From contig JAVTLE010000017.1 of assembly GCA_033439295.1 (NCBI GenBank), positions 1,302,001 through 1,366,000 on the forward strand: a stretch of 64,000 nt of DNA, given 5' to 3'. Numbering within the stretch: the stretch's first letter is position 1; every line of letters starts with the position of its first letter. Below the pieces are notes generated by a model that was given only the letters and a program-made list of their open reading frames with translations, was not told the DNA's origin and searched no databases. The translations under genes were made by a program, and so were the position numbers. This stretch comes from Deuterostichococcus epilithicus. Lineage: Eukaryota > Chlorophyta > Trebouxiophyceae > Prasiolales > Stichococcaceae. Of the stretch, positions 40,414-51,790 are shown piece after piece.

Positions 40414-41420
40414 CTACGAGTCCTGCGTCGGCGCCGGGCCGGCGTGCTTTTGGATGAGCTGCGTCAGCTTGTCGGGGGAAGCGCCCACCAGCTCCTCCAC
40501 CTTCTTTCCTTTCTGCAGCGCAGCAGGATTGACAGCATGAACGTGTTGCTGTGGTGGCCATTCAGTGTGGCTACATCGTCGCTACAGTTGCAGCGTCAGG
40601 GTCCAGCAACAAATAACACTTGCTTGAACATGCTGCGATGCTGTGGGCGCTGTCAGCCAGCAAGCGGTACAAGGCTCGAACTTGGTATCGAGGCCGACAA
40701 GCGCTCACCACATAGAACTGGAAGGTGGGCATCGCGCTGACGCCCGCATCTGCCGCCACCTTCTCGTTGACGTCCACGTCAACCTGCAGCATGCAGTCGC
40801 GCGCATCGTGCTCAAATGCCTCAGTATCAGCAGCAACATGGCCTTGCGTTGCCTGGCCGTAGTAGCCGCCCGTGCGGCCACTGCTCTGCTCCATTTGCCA
40901 ATGGCGGCCAGCGGCGCGCCAGGCAGCTCGTGCAAATCGAGTTGCAGTGATAATGATACTCAGAAACTGCCACTTACCTTGATGAAGAAGGCGTTGGTGT
41001 GCTGCGCCGCCAGCTTCTCAAAGATGGGGCTGATCATCTTGCAGGGGCCGCACCACGTTGCCGAGAAGTCGACGATGACCTGCGCACAGTTGCGCCACCC
41101 CCGTCATGGATGCGCCGCCGGCAGTGATGCCCAGACGGCCGCCACCGGCTTTAGCGAACTCAGATCAGAAACCCCACAGTGTTGTGGTGTGCAAGATCGG
41201 CCAGGCTGCTCGGCCTGCAGGGCGCCTGGATGTCAGATACTGGCACTAGGATGCTACCGAGGCATTGCGAGGCCTCGGCCTTCCCCAAATCGCTGCAAGC
41301 ACGCCTGCTGTGACGTCATTTGCGATGACTTACCACATCGTGTTCGAGAGCCGTCTTCCACTCGGCCTCAGTTGATATCTCTGCCACCTGACCCTCCTTG
41401 GCCTCTGCAAGGCTTGGCAT
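40414..41420 (-). CDS. TRX: Thioredoxin (h-type), 4 exons, 120 aa
   Basis: Exons 41420-41334, 41079-40978, 40783-40709 and 40512-40414 join to 121 codons. The active site WCGPC is at residues 38-42 ([14 protein letters not shown]), the buried Asp33 is present, and the cis-proline is Pro82 (SAMPTFQFY). The C-terminal helix begins [16 protein letters not shown]. No transit peptide or membrane segment is seen, so a cytosolic (h-type) thioredoxin is likely. Such enzymes reduce disulfides in targets using NADPH-thioredoxin reductase. All introns are GT-AG and each lies between codons, which is unusual in this window. It is divergent from the EI24-like gene and convergent with SNO. Confidence 0.95.
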
Positions 41421-42079
41421 GGCTGCTGTGTTCTGCGCACCCACATAGCATACTCAGTCCAGGGCTCTGTCAACAGACGTCACAGGCACAGCTAGCAGTC
41501 CTGGCGCTGCGTCGCACCTGGTGTTGAGCAGAAGGCGGGGGACGCTGGTGTGAGTTCGCTTGCTCGATGGGAGGCTGGTAAGGCGCTGTTCTTCAACGGC
41601 TGGACCGGGCGGACTTATCTGTCGGTCAATTACGAGTGCACGTGCCGAAGCGGGAGCGCCTTCCAAAAAGGGGGAGAGAGATCATCAAATCAAGCCACGG
41701 GGGCGAAATTGACAAAGCTTGAAACTGTGCAGTAGCTGCAATTTGAGTGCAAAAACTGTGAGAAACTTGGAAGAGGGGAAGCAAGGCTTCGAAATGTCTT
41801 GACCGACATTCCGAGAGCGGGTGCCGCGGCCTTGTTTGTGGACCTGCAGTTTATCTTCGGGAGCAACATACCAGGTTGATCGCTTGAACGAGCTCAGGAT
41901 CTAGCGGAGTCAAAGCTGCGATCAGACACAGCTGTACATGTGCATTAAGTAGTACGTCTAAAAGCTTCAACTCCGCTCTCGCTACGCAGCCGACACGAGG
42001 CACTGACCGTATCGGCGATTGCTGTGCAACTGAGCTAGCGGCGCTCGGCGGGCCTCCAGGACCGAGCCGCAGGGCTCAC
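41421..42079. promoter_or_regulatory. Divergent promoter interval, thioredoxin / EI24-like
   Basis: 659 bp between opposing start codons, GC-poorer around 41690-41960. No element is recognised; the role is inferred from placement. Confidence 0.5.
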
Positions 42080-45000
42080 ATGGGTGCGTCGCCATCCGGC
42101 AGGCCACCGGCCTCGCCCGTCTGGTGGCCGATCAAGGGGCTGGCCTTTGTCGCCGCCCGCCCTGCCGCGTTCCGGCGCTTCTGGCAGGTGGGCCTCCCCG
42201 CTAGTGCGGACGCTGCTGCGGATGCGCATCCGAGCATCGCGGTGCTGCAGCGAAGACGAGCCTTTCTTGTGCCAGCAGGCAGCCACGGACTGCATGCTGT
42301 GAAGCCTTGGCAGCACCGCTCAGACTTGGAGAAAGCTTTGGACAGACGAGTGACGACGAGCTCACTACAAGATGCACAGGCGGCGGCCCTGTACGCGGCA
42401 GTCTCGGCCGCGACCCTGGCGCTGGCGTTCTCGCTGCTTTTTGAGCCGCAGCACGAGCTGTTAGTCGGGTGCGCCGACGCGCACAGCCGTGGGCCTTTGC
42501 CATAAACTCCACGGCAACCCTTGTGCTGCCCACCTGCCTAACGATCGCTTGCCCGACCAGTAGCATGGCAACGTGCGACCTCGTTGCCGGTCTGACAGCA
42601 CGGCCAGCCTTTCTGGAGTCTTGTGCCAGCATTTTGTGTTTTCCGGTCTGACACCTGCTGTGCGGCCCCTGCACAACACGCACAGAGCCGCGTCCTCTGG
42701 CAGCACCTGTGCACACGCGTCCCTCCCATACCCCCGCAGCCTGCTGGCCCACACCTGGCTGGCGTGGCAGGTAGTGCGCCCCAGCAAAGTGAAGCAGCGG
42801 CGCTGACCTTCTGTCGGTCCTCTCCCCCGCAGCCTCCTGGGCCACACCTGGCTGGCATGGCAGATAGCGTCAGGCGCGGTGCTGGCGGAGGCGTCCTGGC
42901 CGTTGTTCCTGCTGCTGCAGTTTCGCCAGGGCGACCTGACAAATGGGTGGGCACTTTCTCCACGCTCCTGAACCTGTCCGCACTGCGACGCTGTCCAGGT
43001 TCACCCCTTGGCGAAGGCGCCCTGGCGCTATTCCTGCTGCTCCCATTCTGCTGTGGCAACCTCGCTAACAGTCAGGCGCCCTGTCCCTGAATGCCTTGTT
43101 GCTATCCCCGAAAATCTGCTGTCAAACAACTATCTGGTGCACAGTGCCGGTGCACAGTGCTGGCGCAGACGTCCTGGCTGCTGCTGGAGCTGCTCAAAGC
43201 CGCCAGGGTGGTTGTGTCCCAAAACACGGACTGCTCGATACCTCCTGAACCTGTGGCAAGCGGCATCTTGCCGGCGGCAGGAAGCTGGCCGTGTTCAACC
43301 CTGGCTGAGACAGTGTGAACGTTCTGGAGGTCCTCAAGCCGACGCGCGCCATCGGAGCCGGAGGCGCACCTCCCGCAACCTGGCGATGCGTGTTCAGCCT
43401 CTGGCGCACCCACACATAATGACACGGTTCCTGGAGAGTCAGCCCAAAGTAAGCCTTGCACGCAGGCTGTTCGTCGACGTGCTGAAGGAGGTGGGCGTGG
43501 CGGAGCCCTCGCCCCTGTCGGTGCCGGAGCGGGATGAGCTGCAGGCGGCCGCCGCCGCCCGCCGACGCGCGCGCGCCGCCAAGCTCACGGGCGCGGCCGC
43601 ACCCTGCACCGCGCCCCTGCAGCTGTTGGGGGTGCGGCGGTTTTGGTATCAAACACACGTCGATTCATGTGACCTCAACCCCGCACAGCTCTCGGACGGC
43701 GGCCGCTGTGCAGCGCCCCGCACAGCAGCCGCGCAGCTGCCGGGGGCGGGCTGACGCCTACCTGTCATGCGCCATGAGTTGGCTCCACCCTGCTCCCGCT
43801 GCCCTGCACCGCTCCGGCGCAGCCGCTGCGCTGGGGGTGCAGCCTGCCTGAGAGTCGGGACCCTCAGCATTGCAGCGGCTGGTCCGATCCAGCCTCCAGC
43901 GCAAAGTCGCGCCAAAAGGCAGCTGCCAGTGGAGCGGCGTGCAGCCAGCGGCGCCCTGTCGTTCCTCAGAGGCATCAGGTCCAGAGGCATGCACGACTGG
44001 GCCAGGGGTCGCAGCGAAACGTCCTTCCGTGCAAGATGCCCAGCTGTCTGCCACGCCGGGCTGCCAGACGAGCTGCACGGCGCCCATCGCAGCACTGGAC
44101 CACTCGCTCGCTGAACCCCCTGGCCGCCTGTGCACAGGACCTGGTGAACGGCCGGCCTGGCGAGTCGCCGGTGCGGGCTTGGACGCGGCTCACCTTCAGC
44201 GCCCCGCTGTTGCTCTTCTGGCCGTGCGCGCCTCCCTCTCTCGTCCCATACCGGCTGGAACGCCCTGCGGCAGCGCATGCCGCCCAGCTCAGGGACACCT
44301 GTGCGTCGGCGGCGTCTGCTGCCGACGCCCTGGCCGGGGTGCTCGTCACGCGTGTACTTCGACGCTGCATCTCTAGCAGGGGCCGACTCTGCAGGGCGCA
44401 AAGGCCGCAGCAGACACGGCCGCAGCACGCATTAGGAAGACCCTTGGGAACCTGCTGCCACCAAATTGTTGCTCGTCCGCTCTGTGCTGCAGGTATGGCC
44501 CGGCCGCCTATGCGCTGCTCAACGGCTATGCCACGGGCGTGTCCCACCATGTCGTCTACTACAAGGTGCCTGCTGCCGTTGGACCATTCCCGTTGATGTC
44601 AATACCGTCCCCCATCAAGCCTGATTCCCTCAGTCAGCTTTCAGTCCATTCCAGACGGCCGCGGTCTCCACGGGAGGGTTGCATGACGGGGCATTCCCGA
44701 CTTTGCGCATCGCCCTGCTGCGCCTGGGCCTGCCTGTTCCGCCTGGGCCCGAACGGGCGCCGCGCCTCCAGAGCGTCTGCAGGCGCTGCAGACCCGAGCC
44801 CGGCGGCCATTCCGTCGCGCTCAGGTCTGGCGGCGCCGCCACCGGCGGCCGATGATGCTCCGCCGCCAGCCCGGACCCGGCCGGCCCAGGGCACCTAAGG
44901 GCGCATCAACCTGTCATGAGTCTAGCTTCCAGCTTCCAACTTCCAGCCATCCCGCAGGCGAAGGGCATCAGCGACCGCGATGAGCAGGAGGCGGTGGCGG

Positions 45001-46087
45001 CGTCGCGCGCGCCGCAGTACCGGCGCTTTGGCACCGCCGCCATGCTGCTCAGCCTCGTGCCGGTGGGTGACGGCAGGCGTCTGGCTGAGTCTGCATGTCC
45101 TGAGACAGCTGGTTTCGTGAGACTCTTCGCCACTCAGGTCAGCTGCAGCGTCGACTTCTGCTCTGGATATCCACGGATGCGAGATGTCGAGCGAGCACAT
45201 CTGGCCCAAACTGCTGACAGCCGCCTGAACGATGGCAGCACGCAGGGTGCGCCACGAACGGTTTGCGGGTGGTGGCTTGGGGTCTGAGCGTCATTCTCGC
45301 CGCGGCTCAGGTCTGTTGGCGGCCTCGTTTCGTTCCCAGCTCGTCCACATCTCGCTTTACGTGCGTTGCAACCTGACGCAGGTGGTGGGGTGGGGCCTGA
45401 GCGTCATTTCGGCGGCAGGCGCAGCTCTCTGGGCGGCAGAACTGGAGGGCGCCGGCGGCCGCGGCCCGCCCGCCAAACTGTACCTGGGTGCGCCGTCTTT
45501 GCACCGCGCACCCACAGTGCCTTCCATTGCTTGCACGATGACATTCAGCCAGCCTGGAGGGCTTTGGCGCCGCGGCCCGCCCGCCCAGCAGGGTCTGGGT
45601 GCGTGACCTATGTGCCGCATGATGCGCGTTCCACATGCGCAATGCGGCTCGGTACAGGAGCCATTCCCAGTGCCGGACTGCTGGCTTTGCACGTGGCGTG
45701 CCGAAGCGGCCGCTGGCTGCGCGACATGCAGCCTGGGCCTGCTGGGCGCTTTCACAAATGGGACAGGCTGCGCCCGCCTTGAACCTTGGCCTGAGCGACG
45801 CGAGGTAGCAAAGGATCAGGGGGGGGGCAAGGAAGCCGCCGNCAGCAGACGACCAGACGAGGGCCGCAGAGGACAGCCGACTCAAGGGTGCCAGCACAGG
45901 CAGCAAAGGACCAGAAGGGGAACGCAGAGGCCCTCAGGCCCCCGCCTCGCAGAGAGCAGCTCGTGCGGGCACGCTTGGCGCAGGCCCCCGGTTTGGCCCA
46001 CATTACACAGCACAGGCGGCGGCGAACGCGCTATCAGTGGATGCACTCACTGGGACTCAATGTTCGTGCAGGGGGCACCAAGACTCA
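42080..46087 (+). CDS. EI24/LDS (CysZ-like) multi-pass membrane protein, about 9 exons
   Basis: Exons 42080-42187, 42380-42468, 42833-42946, 43466-43631, 44138-44223, 44493-44565, 44958-45062 and one starting at 45382 close in phase. A last exon from about 45898 is tentative. Hydrophobic stretches include YAAVSAATLALAFSLLF, SWPLFLLLQF, LTFSAPLLLFWP and LLSLVPVVGWGLSVISAAGA, separated by a charged insert near RDELQAAAAARRRARAAK. The pattern NGYATGVSHH, then GISDRDEQEAVAASR, QYRRFGTAAMLLSLVP and AALWAAELE matches fungal/plant proteins of the EI24 / outer-spore-wall LDS-RRT8 group, integral membrane proteins with ER or lipid-droplet roles. The C-terminus is uncertain; an ambiguous base lies at 45842. 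Introns hold copies of exon 3 (42731), exon 8 start (45269) and exon 8 end (about 45560). Confidence 0.72.
42731..42774 (+). repeat. Degenerate copy of EI24-like exon 3, with both splice signals
   Basis: 40 of 44 bases match 42824-42867 (polypyrimidine, acceptor, start of exon 3). One change turns CAGATAG into CAGGTAG, creating a donor, so the copy is itself a potential exon reading LLAHTWLAWQ. Confidence 0.88.
45269..45310 (+). repeat. Degenerate copy of EI24-like exon 8 start
   Basis: In the block GGTGGTGG through GAGCGTCATT, 3 of about 31 bases differ from exon 8 (45382 on); offset about 114 bp. The frame stays open (VVAWGLSVILAA against VVGWGLSVISAA). Confidence 0.82.
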
Positions 46088-48004
46088 TGACGGCGCTGAA
46101 TACAGCTCGGTGGCGATGGCGGATCTGGAGGAGGGGCGCCTGTCGTAAGGGCAGGGTGCAGGTCAAGTCGGTGCCGCTGGCGTCCCAAAAACCCTAAACC
46201 TGTATACGCCTGCCGGGCGGCGCCTGCTTCTCGTTGCGGCAGCAGCCGGCGCCCCGGCTCGGTGCCGCAGTTGGGAGGAGTGGCCGCGGCGGCAGCGCTC
46301 GGGCAGACCATGTGTGCGCCGTGGCTACATGGCACGCTGCCATGAGGTTCCGCCACGCAGGCGGCTGCGCAAGCGGTGTCGCGTCAAGATGCGGCATCGA
46401 CTCTGTGCAGCTCACCCAGCACACAGGCTCTACGGGACCTACAGATGCTTGGAGTGGTTGTAGAATTTGTCTTGGGAGCTCAGCAGGTCTGGCACAGAGC
46501 AGTGTTTGGTAAGAGGCAGAAATTCAGAAATTTCCAGCGCATGCAGGAGTTACCTGAAATCATATTTCACTCTGATCGAAGCAGTATACGCATGGTGTCA
46601 GAAATCTCGCAAGAAATCTCATTCGCTTCACATGAACGACATCACACACCAAGCTCAGCGAAGCATGAGCAACCAGTCAGCACTACAGCGGAACAAGCGA
46701 GGATGCAACAGCCAGAGGCGGAAGTGCTGGAGGAAAGTCAAGCCCGTAGGCTGAGGGTCCGACTTGGGCCGCTTGTGCGCAAGGGTTTGAACAATCTGAC
46801 CATGAGCGATAACCCAGGCTTTGGCGTCAAGGGCAGCAGTGCTCGGCAGGCGGCAGGACATCCATGACAGCAAGCGCCGCCGTTGCCAGTGGTCCCAGTG
46901 GTGCCGGGCCAGCAACGCGGCACAGGTTGTCTGCGCGGCCAGGGTGTCTGGCCCGTTGATCAATTTATGGGTTGGAGGCGCCGAATCCACGAAGGGTGGG
47001 CGGCATAAAAACTAGGTATATGACTTCGACAATGGAGTTGGGGAGATATTGAGACTACGGAATTGTTGTGGAAGTGCGGGAAGTGACAAAACATGGTGCG
47101 GTGGAGACAGCAGCAGCGGTACCATCATCATTTGCTTACACTTCGAAGATAATAGACATGCAGACAGGTTCAAGCTGGTACCCACAACGTGCTTGACGGG
47201 AGATATCACCGGTAGAAAGGTAGGTGGGCCTACAGCAACGCCGCGCTGCAGGCCTGCCGCTGTCCTTGGGGCTCAATGCCAGTCTTTCTCTAGCAGGGCA
47301 CGAGCAGGGCTCTCGTTGCCCGCTGCCGGGCTGAGCACTGGCGCTCAGCCCCTGAATATGTGAAGTGGGTGCAGATGGACACCCAAACAACCCGACGACT
47401 GTGCAGAAAGGAAAGCGCGCGGACGTCTCGAGACCCCCAGATGTCGCATACAATACGAAATACAGAGAGGTGCCAGAAGGGCGGCAGACTCGGCCCAAGC
47501 TCTGGCGCTTGCAGCACGCTGGCGGCTGGTAGCAGCTGCCAGCGGCGTTGCTGCACCGCGGCTGGGCCCGAGCTGCATATGAAATCATCGGACAACAGTA
47601 GCGCCAGCACAGGGCAAACCGGCGGGGCTGCATCCCCCCAAAGGGAAACATGACGAGCCACGCTGGTGCACTGGCGCAAGAATCGAAACAGAGCAGAACC
47701 GCGGGCGACGTGCCCGCGGCCGCAAGAATGGTGGTGCAGTGCTCGCAAAAGAGCAAAAGGGCTGTGCTGTCTCCTGCACCCCCCCGCAGCGTGCGGCGGG
47801 GGTGCTCACAGCTATTCAATCTATCCTTCCGGATGCGCAAAATCCCGTGCCGCAATCGCATGCCATTGCAGTGGCCACCGGGCGCAAAAACGGCAGCCCA
47901 GGGCGCTGTGCAGCTGCAGTCCAGGTCGCCGCCGCCGCCGCTGCTGTTGGCACGGCTGCCACCTCAGGCAGGCGGAGCGTCGGCGGCTGCTCGGGCACCA
48001 CCGG
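46088..48004. other. Convergent interval with unassigned ORFs
   Basis: A + frame (46376-46867) and a - frame (46655-46990) overlap here. The minus frame reads LLARHHWDHWQRRRLLSW and DAKAWVIAHGQIVQTLAHKR, which has a protein-like look but no recognised family or joining exon. The stretch 46500-47200 is less GC-rich than the genes. It could be 3' UTR, a relic of an inserted element, or an unrecognised gene. Confidence 0.35.
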
Positions 48005-50202
48005 TCATGTGGAGCGCTCACGGTTGTTGTAGGCGAAGCACGCCTCCAGCTGCTTGTGCGTCTCCTCGTTGGCCGCCAGCCCCGACTCCGACATGATCTC
48101 CACCAGCTGCATGCGGAAGCGCCCGAAGACATAAGACAGGGCGCCATACAACAACAGGGCTGGAACAGGGCGTCAGAGCGTTCGTGAGGTGGAGCCACGC
48201 AACACAAGTCATGGCCTATGACGGACAAGGCGATGAGAGAGGGGCTCCCGCTCTGTGATTCCGTCTGGACAGAAACGTGTCTCGGCAGCGCAGCAGGCGT
48301 CTCTTGCTTGTGCAGCGGCAGGACCACAGTCGCTAGTGTCAAACCCTGCAAATTTAGACCCTGCGGAGACAAATTGTGCACCTGGTGGACGGTGTCGGTG
48401 AGCTCCGGCTGCCTCGAGCACATCTCCAGCAGTTTGTTGAAGGCCGGCAGCGGCGGCGCCACATGCGTCTGCGGCACAGGGGCACACATATCAACACATG
48501 TTAATATAAGACAATCATCAGAGGGTAAGACACTAATCAGAGGGAGTTGATGTTTGCTGGTCCGTGCAGCGGCTCTGATGCACAGAGAGTGGCAGGCAGC
48601 AGCAGGAGGCCTCTGGACTGTACATCAGCTGGCTCGAGCTGAACTGAACGAACTAACAGTCGTGAACCCGCACACTGAAGCATGTTGTGGGCTCAGCATG
48701 CAGAGGAATCCGCACTCGGGTCTATTGACGAGAGAATACCACGCAACGCACGCCAACGCCAAGGCAAGAGCACCGTAGTGGGTGTCTGTGTGTCACGCTA
48801 GACCTGCCGGCCACTTTTAAACACAGGGGCGGTGCCTCAGTGTGGAAAAGGGTTGCGGCATGCATGCATGCAGACGCAGGCCGCATCCGCGATTACTGGC
48901 TTGCTTGGCAGAAGGCAATGAGGGCCTGCAGAGCTCCCTAGCAGCAACTTCAACCTCACACGCACAAATGTCACCTGCTTGTATGCGGCGTGCAGCATCG
49001 CAACCGTGCTCTGGAGCTGGGAGGGCTCCTCACGGCAGGCTGCCAGGATCTGCAGAGTAAGTGAGGAGAAACGTAGATAAGCAGGCGACTTGAGCCGCAT
49101 GCAGGAGAGATCCGCCTTGCAACCCTCAGCAGAGTGGCAGGTCAGCGTGCTGCCAGAGCAGGCCCACCAGGCCATTGCCAGAAAGGCTGACCAGCCAACT
49201 AAAGAACGAGGCAGCTGCCGGTTCTTGATTCGAGGACCCAGCGTACCTGGCCCCACACGGTGTTAGCCACAGGCTGCGACGCCGCTGCCTTGACGGTGCT
49301 GGCCCGGGACCAATCGCCAGCGTGCGTAGAACTGCCGATCCAGCGCGCCTCCATCTGCTCCACTGGCTTGCGGGCACGCTGCGAGGAGCGGCTGATGCGG
49401 GAGCCGCCGTACAGGATGTGGCCGCCCACCTGTCAGTGCAAAGTTGCGCACTGGTCAAAACCCCAAGTGGTCGGGAGATGTGTGTGCGATTCGCTGAAGC
49501 TGAAAGTCGGATGATGCTAGTGGATTGGTCCCGAAATAGTCCAGGTGCAGTGACCAAAGACAGCGGCTGCTTGGTCTTCGTTCGGCCAACATACCGACGA
49601 CCAAGGAAGATTTTGTTGCAATTCACAGCCCCTGCAGCCATCACGAGCAGCACCTGTGCGACGGCGACCTCGTCGTCCTCGGACTCGGACTCGCTGCCAT
49701 GGCTGGCCGCCTCCGCTCCGCTGGCCGCAAAGGAAGGGGCGTGCCCAAAGGGCGCCTCCTCAAAGTCGGAGTAGCCGCCTCCGGCCGCCAGGTTGCAGAG
49801 AGGCGACGGCGAGGTGCTCAGGCTGCGTCCAGGGCTCGCGGGCTGCGGCATCGCGGCCGCGGAGACGCACCGCAGGCCGGCCAGGCTGCCACTTGGCGAC
49901 TTGCCATCCGTCGACGCAGGCATCGAGGGGACAGCTGCCTGGGGCACCCGGCGAATGACGAAGCAGCCGCCTGCGAGACCGGAGCCAGCAGCAAAGCCGC
50001 GTGCGCCTCCCAGCGACGACGGCTGCTGCGGGGCATTGTACAGCGCGACGGCCTGTGGCTTGGGCAGTGAGCCCGTAGCCACTGCAGTGTTGAGCGTCGG
50101 CAGCGTTGAGCGGCTCACGAAGCCGCGCTGCGCGGCCAGCAGGCTGCCAAGTAGACTGAGTCGCCTGCGACCAGCGCGGCGGGCGAGGACGGCTGCGGAC
50201 AT
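48005..50202 (-). CDS. Predicted mitochondrial helical-repeat protein, 5 exons, 331 aa
   Basis: Exons 50202-49654, 49429-49247, 49049-48975, 48468-48382 and 48106-48005 close in phase to 332 codons. The N-terminus MSAAVLARRAGRRRLSLLGS is Arg rich, lacks acidic residues and is amphipathic, a typical mitochondrial presequence. A Ser/Gly/Ala linker and an acidic stretch (SESESEDDEVAVAQ) follow. The C-terminal half is helical: ILAACREEPSQLQSTVAM, LPAFNKLLEMCSRQPEL, LVEIMSESGLAANEETHKQL. The last blocks are reminiscent of pentatricopeptide helices, but I count fewer than two clear motifs, so PPR is only a suggestion. An in-frame ATG 42 nt upstream (50244) would add a less basic leader. Four GT-AG introns are all in phase 0. 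Confidence 0.68.
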
Positions 50203-51790
50203 GCGGGAAGGTCTGCAGCAGGAGACAGGGGCAAACTCAGTCAAAACTATCTTCGCTCATTAGCTTTGGCCCAGCCGCGGGCAGTGTCGATGTATGCAAG
50301 CGCATTTGGCCGTGACGGAAGGGCAGGCCAGCCGGGTCACACGCCAGGTGCGGCGTTGCAACCCCGGAAAGGTGACCAAGTTGTACCTCGAAGAGAGGGC
50401 TCGATGGGCGATCCGGCGGCCGGCGACCGGTGCAATGCTGCCTGGGATGAAGATGAGCGAGATGAGAGGCGGAGCACCGTCGCGGCAAGCTGTGTGCGCG
50501 TGTAAAGCAGTGTGGTAGGCTAATGAGTGCGTAAGGCCAAAAGGCTTTTTCGAGCCTTCACGTGAGCGGAATCTATTGACTGCGATTTTTCACAGCTTTC
50601 CCGAATCCGGAGTCTCCAAGACAGCGGCGACTGGCGCTCCTGAACAGGCCCTGCTCCTGCTCAATGCGAGCACCCAGCAGACGCAAACTCTTCGCAGTAT
50701 TATGCTGATATTTTTTATTAAAGCTCGTTTTAACAGTGTCTTCCGTGCGTGCTTGGCTGCCACCGCTGCCCCGTCACACATATTGTTTTCCAGACACTTG
50801 CCCGGCGTGAGGAGCAGTGAGGTGAGGGTTTAAACATCGCCGCTCTCGCCTGGCTTCTGGAAACGCATTACAATCAAGGACACATGCCAGCCAGAGATGC
50901 CAGTGTAGCCTTGCAAACCTTGCTGGCCGGTGCCGGCGCACCCTCCTTGGTTTAACGCATGCTATGAATGGCACCACGTCATATGTCTGCAATGTAATGC
51001 ACTGCAGCGCGACCTTAACCAGGAGCTGGTACCTGTTCTGAGGCCCTGCGGAGCACTTCCAGCGTCGGTGTGCGGGTGCGCGGCAGCAACGGCGGTGACC
51101 GGCTAATTCCTGACAGCAACGACAAAGGCCTCTTCCACAGCAGCTGCGGCAGGGCTTGCGGAGCCGCCCGCCGGCCTTGCCGCGCCTGGGAGCGGCGACC
51201 CGGCCTCGGCGCATTGCAGCCTGCTGTCACGTCCACACCTGCAAAGCGGTCTGGCACAGCAGCGACCGCCAGCTGCGGCACCTGCAGAAAGCAGCCGCCT
51301 GAGCGTGCGGCTGGCGCATTAGCCACGTGCGGCGGCGACGTCGCTCGCCGCTGGTCCGGCGAGCGGATCGAGCGGCGGCACGCTGCACTACCCAGGAGTC
51401 GCCCCGCTGGACAGAAAGTGCGTAACTGCAGCGGTCGGTCCAGAAGCTTCCGAACTATGTCCTGCGACACATGCGTGGGCAGGAAACGGTGACGCACAAC
51501 GCTGCTAGCAGTGCTGCACACAATACGCCGCAGTCCCCCGCTTGCATGCTCCTCTAAACAATGGGAGCTGCAGCAACGCCAACGACAGGCTGCATGGGGC
51601 TGCTTTCTCGGCGGACGCAGCGGCGCCAACCGGGAGCAACACTGTCGTCTTGACGAACGGTAGCGAAACCGTCACTGCTGGCGTGGCGATGTGGCATTGC
51701 TGGGCGCGGCGCTCAGCCGCGTTGGCGGCATGCTCGGCGTGGCTGGCGGCGCCGGCTGGTCCTCTGCATCCTCTCGAAGCCTCCTTCCTC
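50203..51790. other. Divergent interval upstream of the USP gene
   Basis: Contains the promoters of the mitochondrial-type gene (-) and the deubiquitinase (+). A 204-codon minus-strand ORF (51015-51629) is Arg/Ala/Pro rich with no domain and is probably chance. The copy of USP exon 1 at 51699 falls here; the deubiquitinase frame also stays open upstream to an ATG at 51542. Confidence 0.45.
51699..51752 (+). repeat. Degenerate copy of part of USP exon 1
   Basis: 49 of 54 bases match 51868-51921, without gaps, 169 bp upstream. It covers the segment encoding [12 protein letters not shown]. Confidence 0.9.

Noticed and set aside
49126-50244. Single 372-aa minus-strand ORF
   Set aside because: It reads through the donor after 49654; the spliced model with exon 49429-49247 and three more in-phase exons gives a coherent protein, so the ORF tail is intron.
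51015-51629. 204-aa minus-strand ORF as a gene
   Set aside because: Arg/Ala/Pro-rich sequence of a kind GC-rich DNA produces on noncoding strands; no domain, no splice partners.
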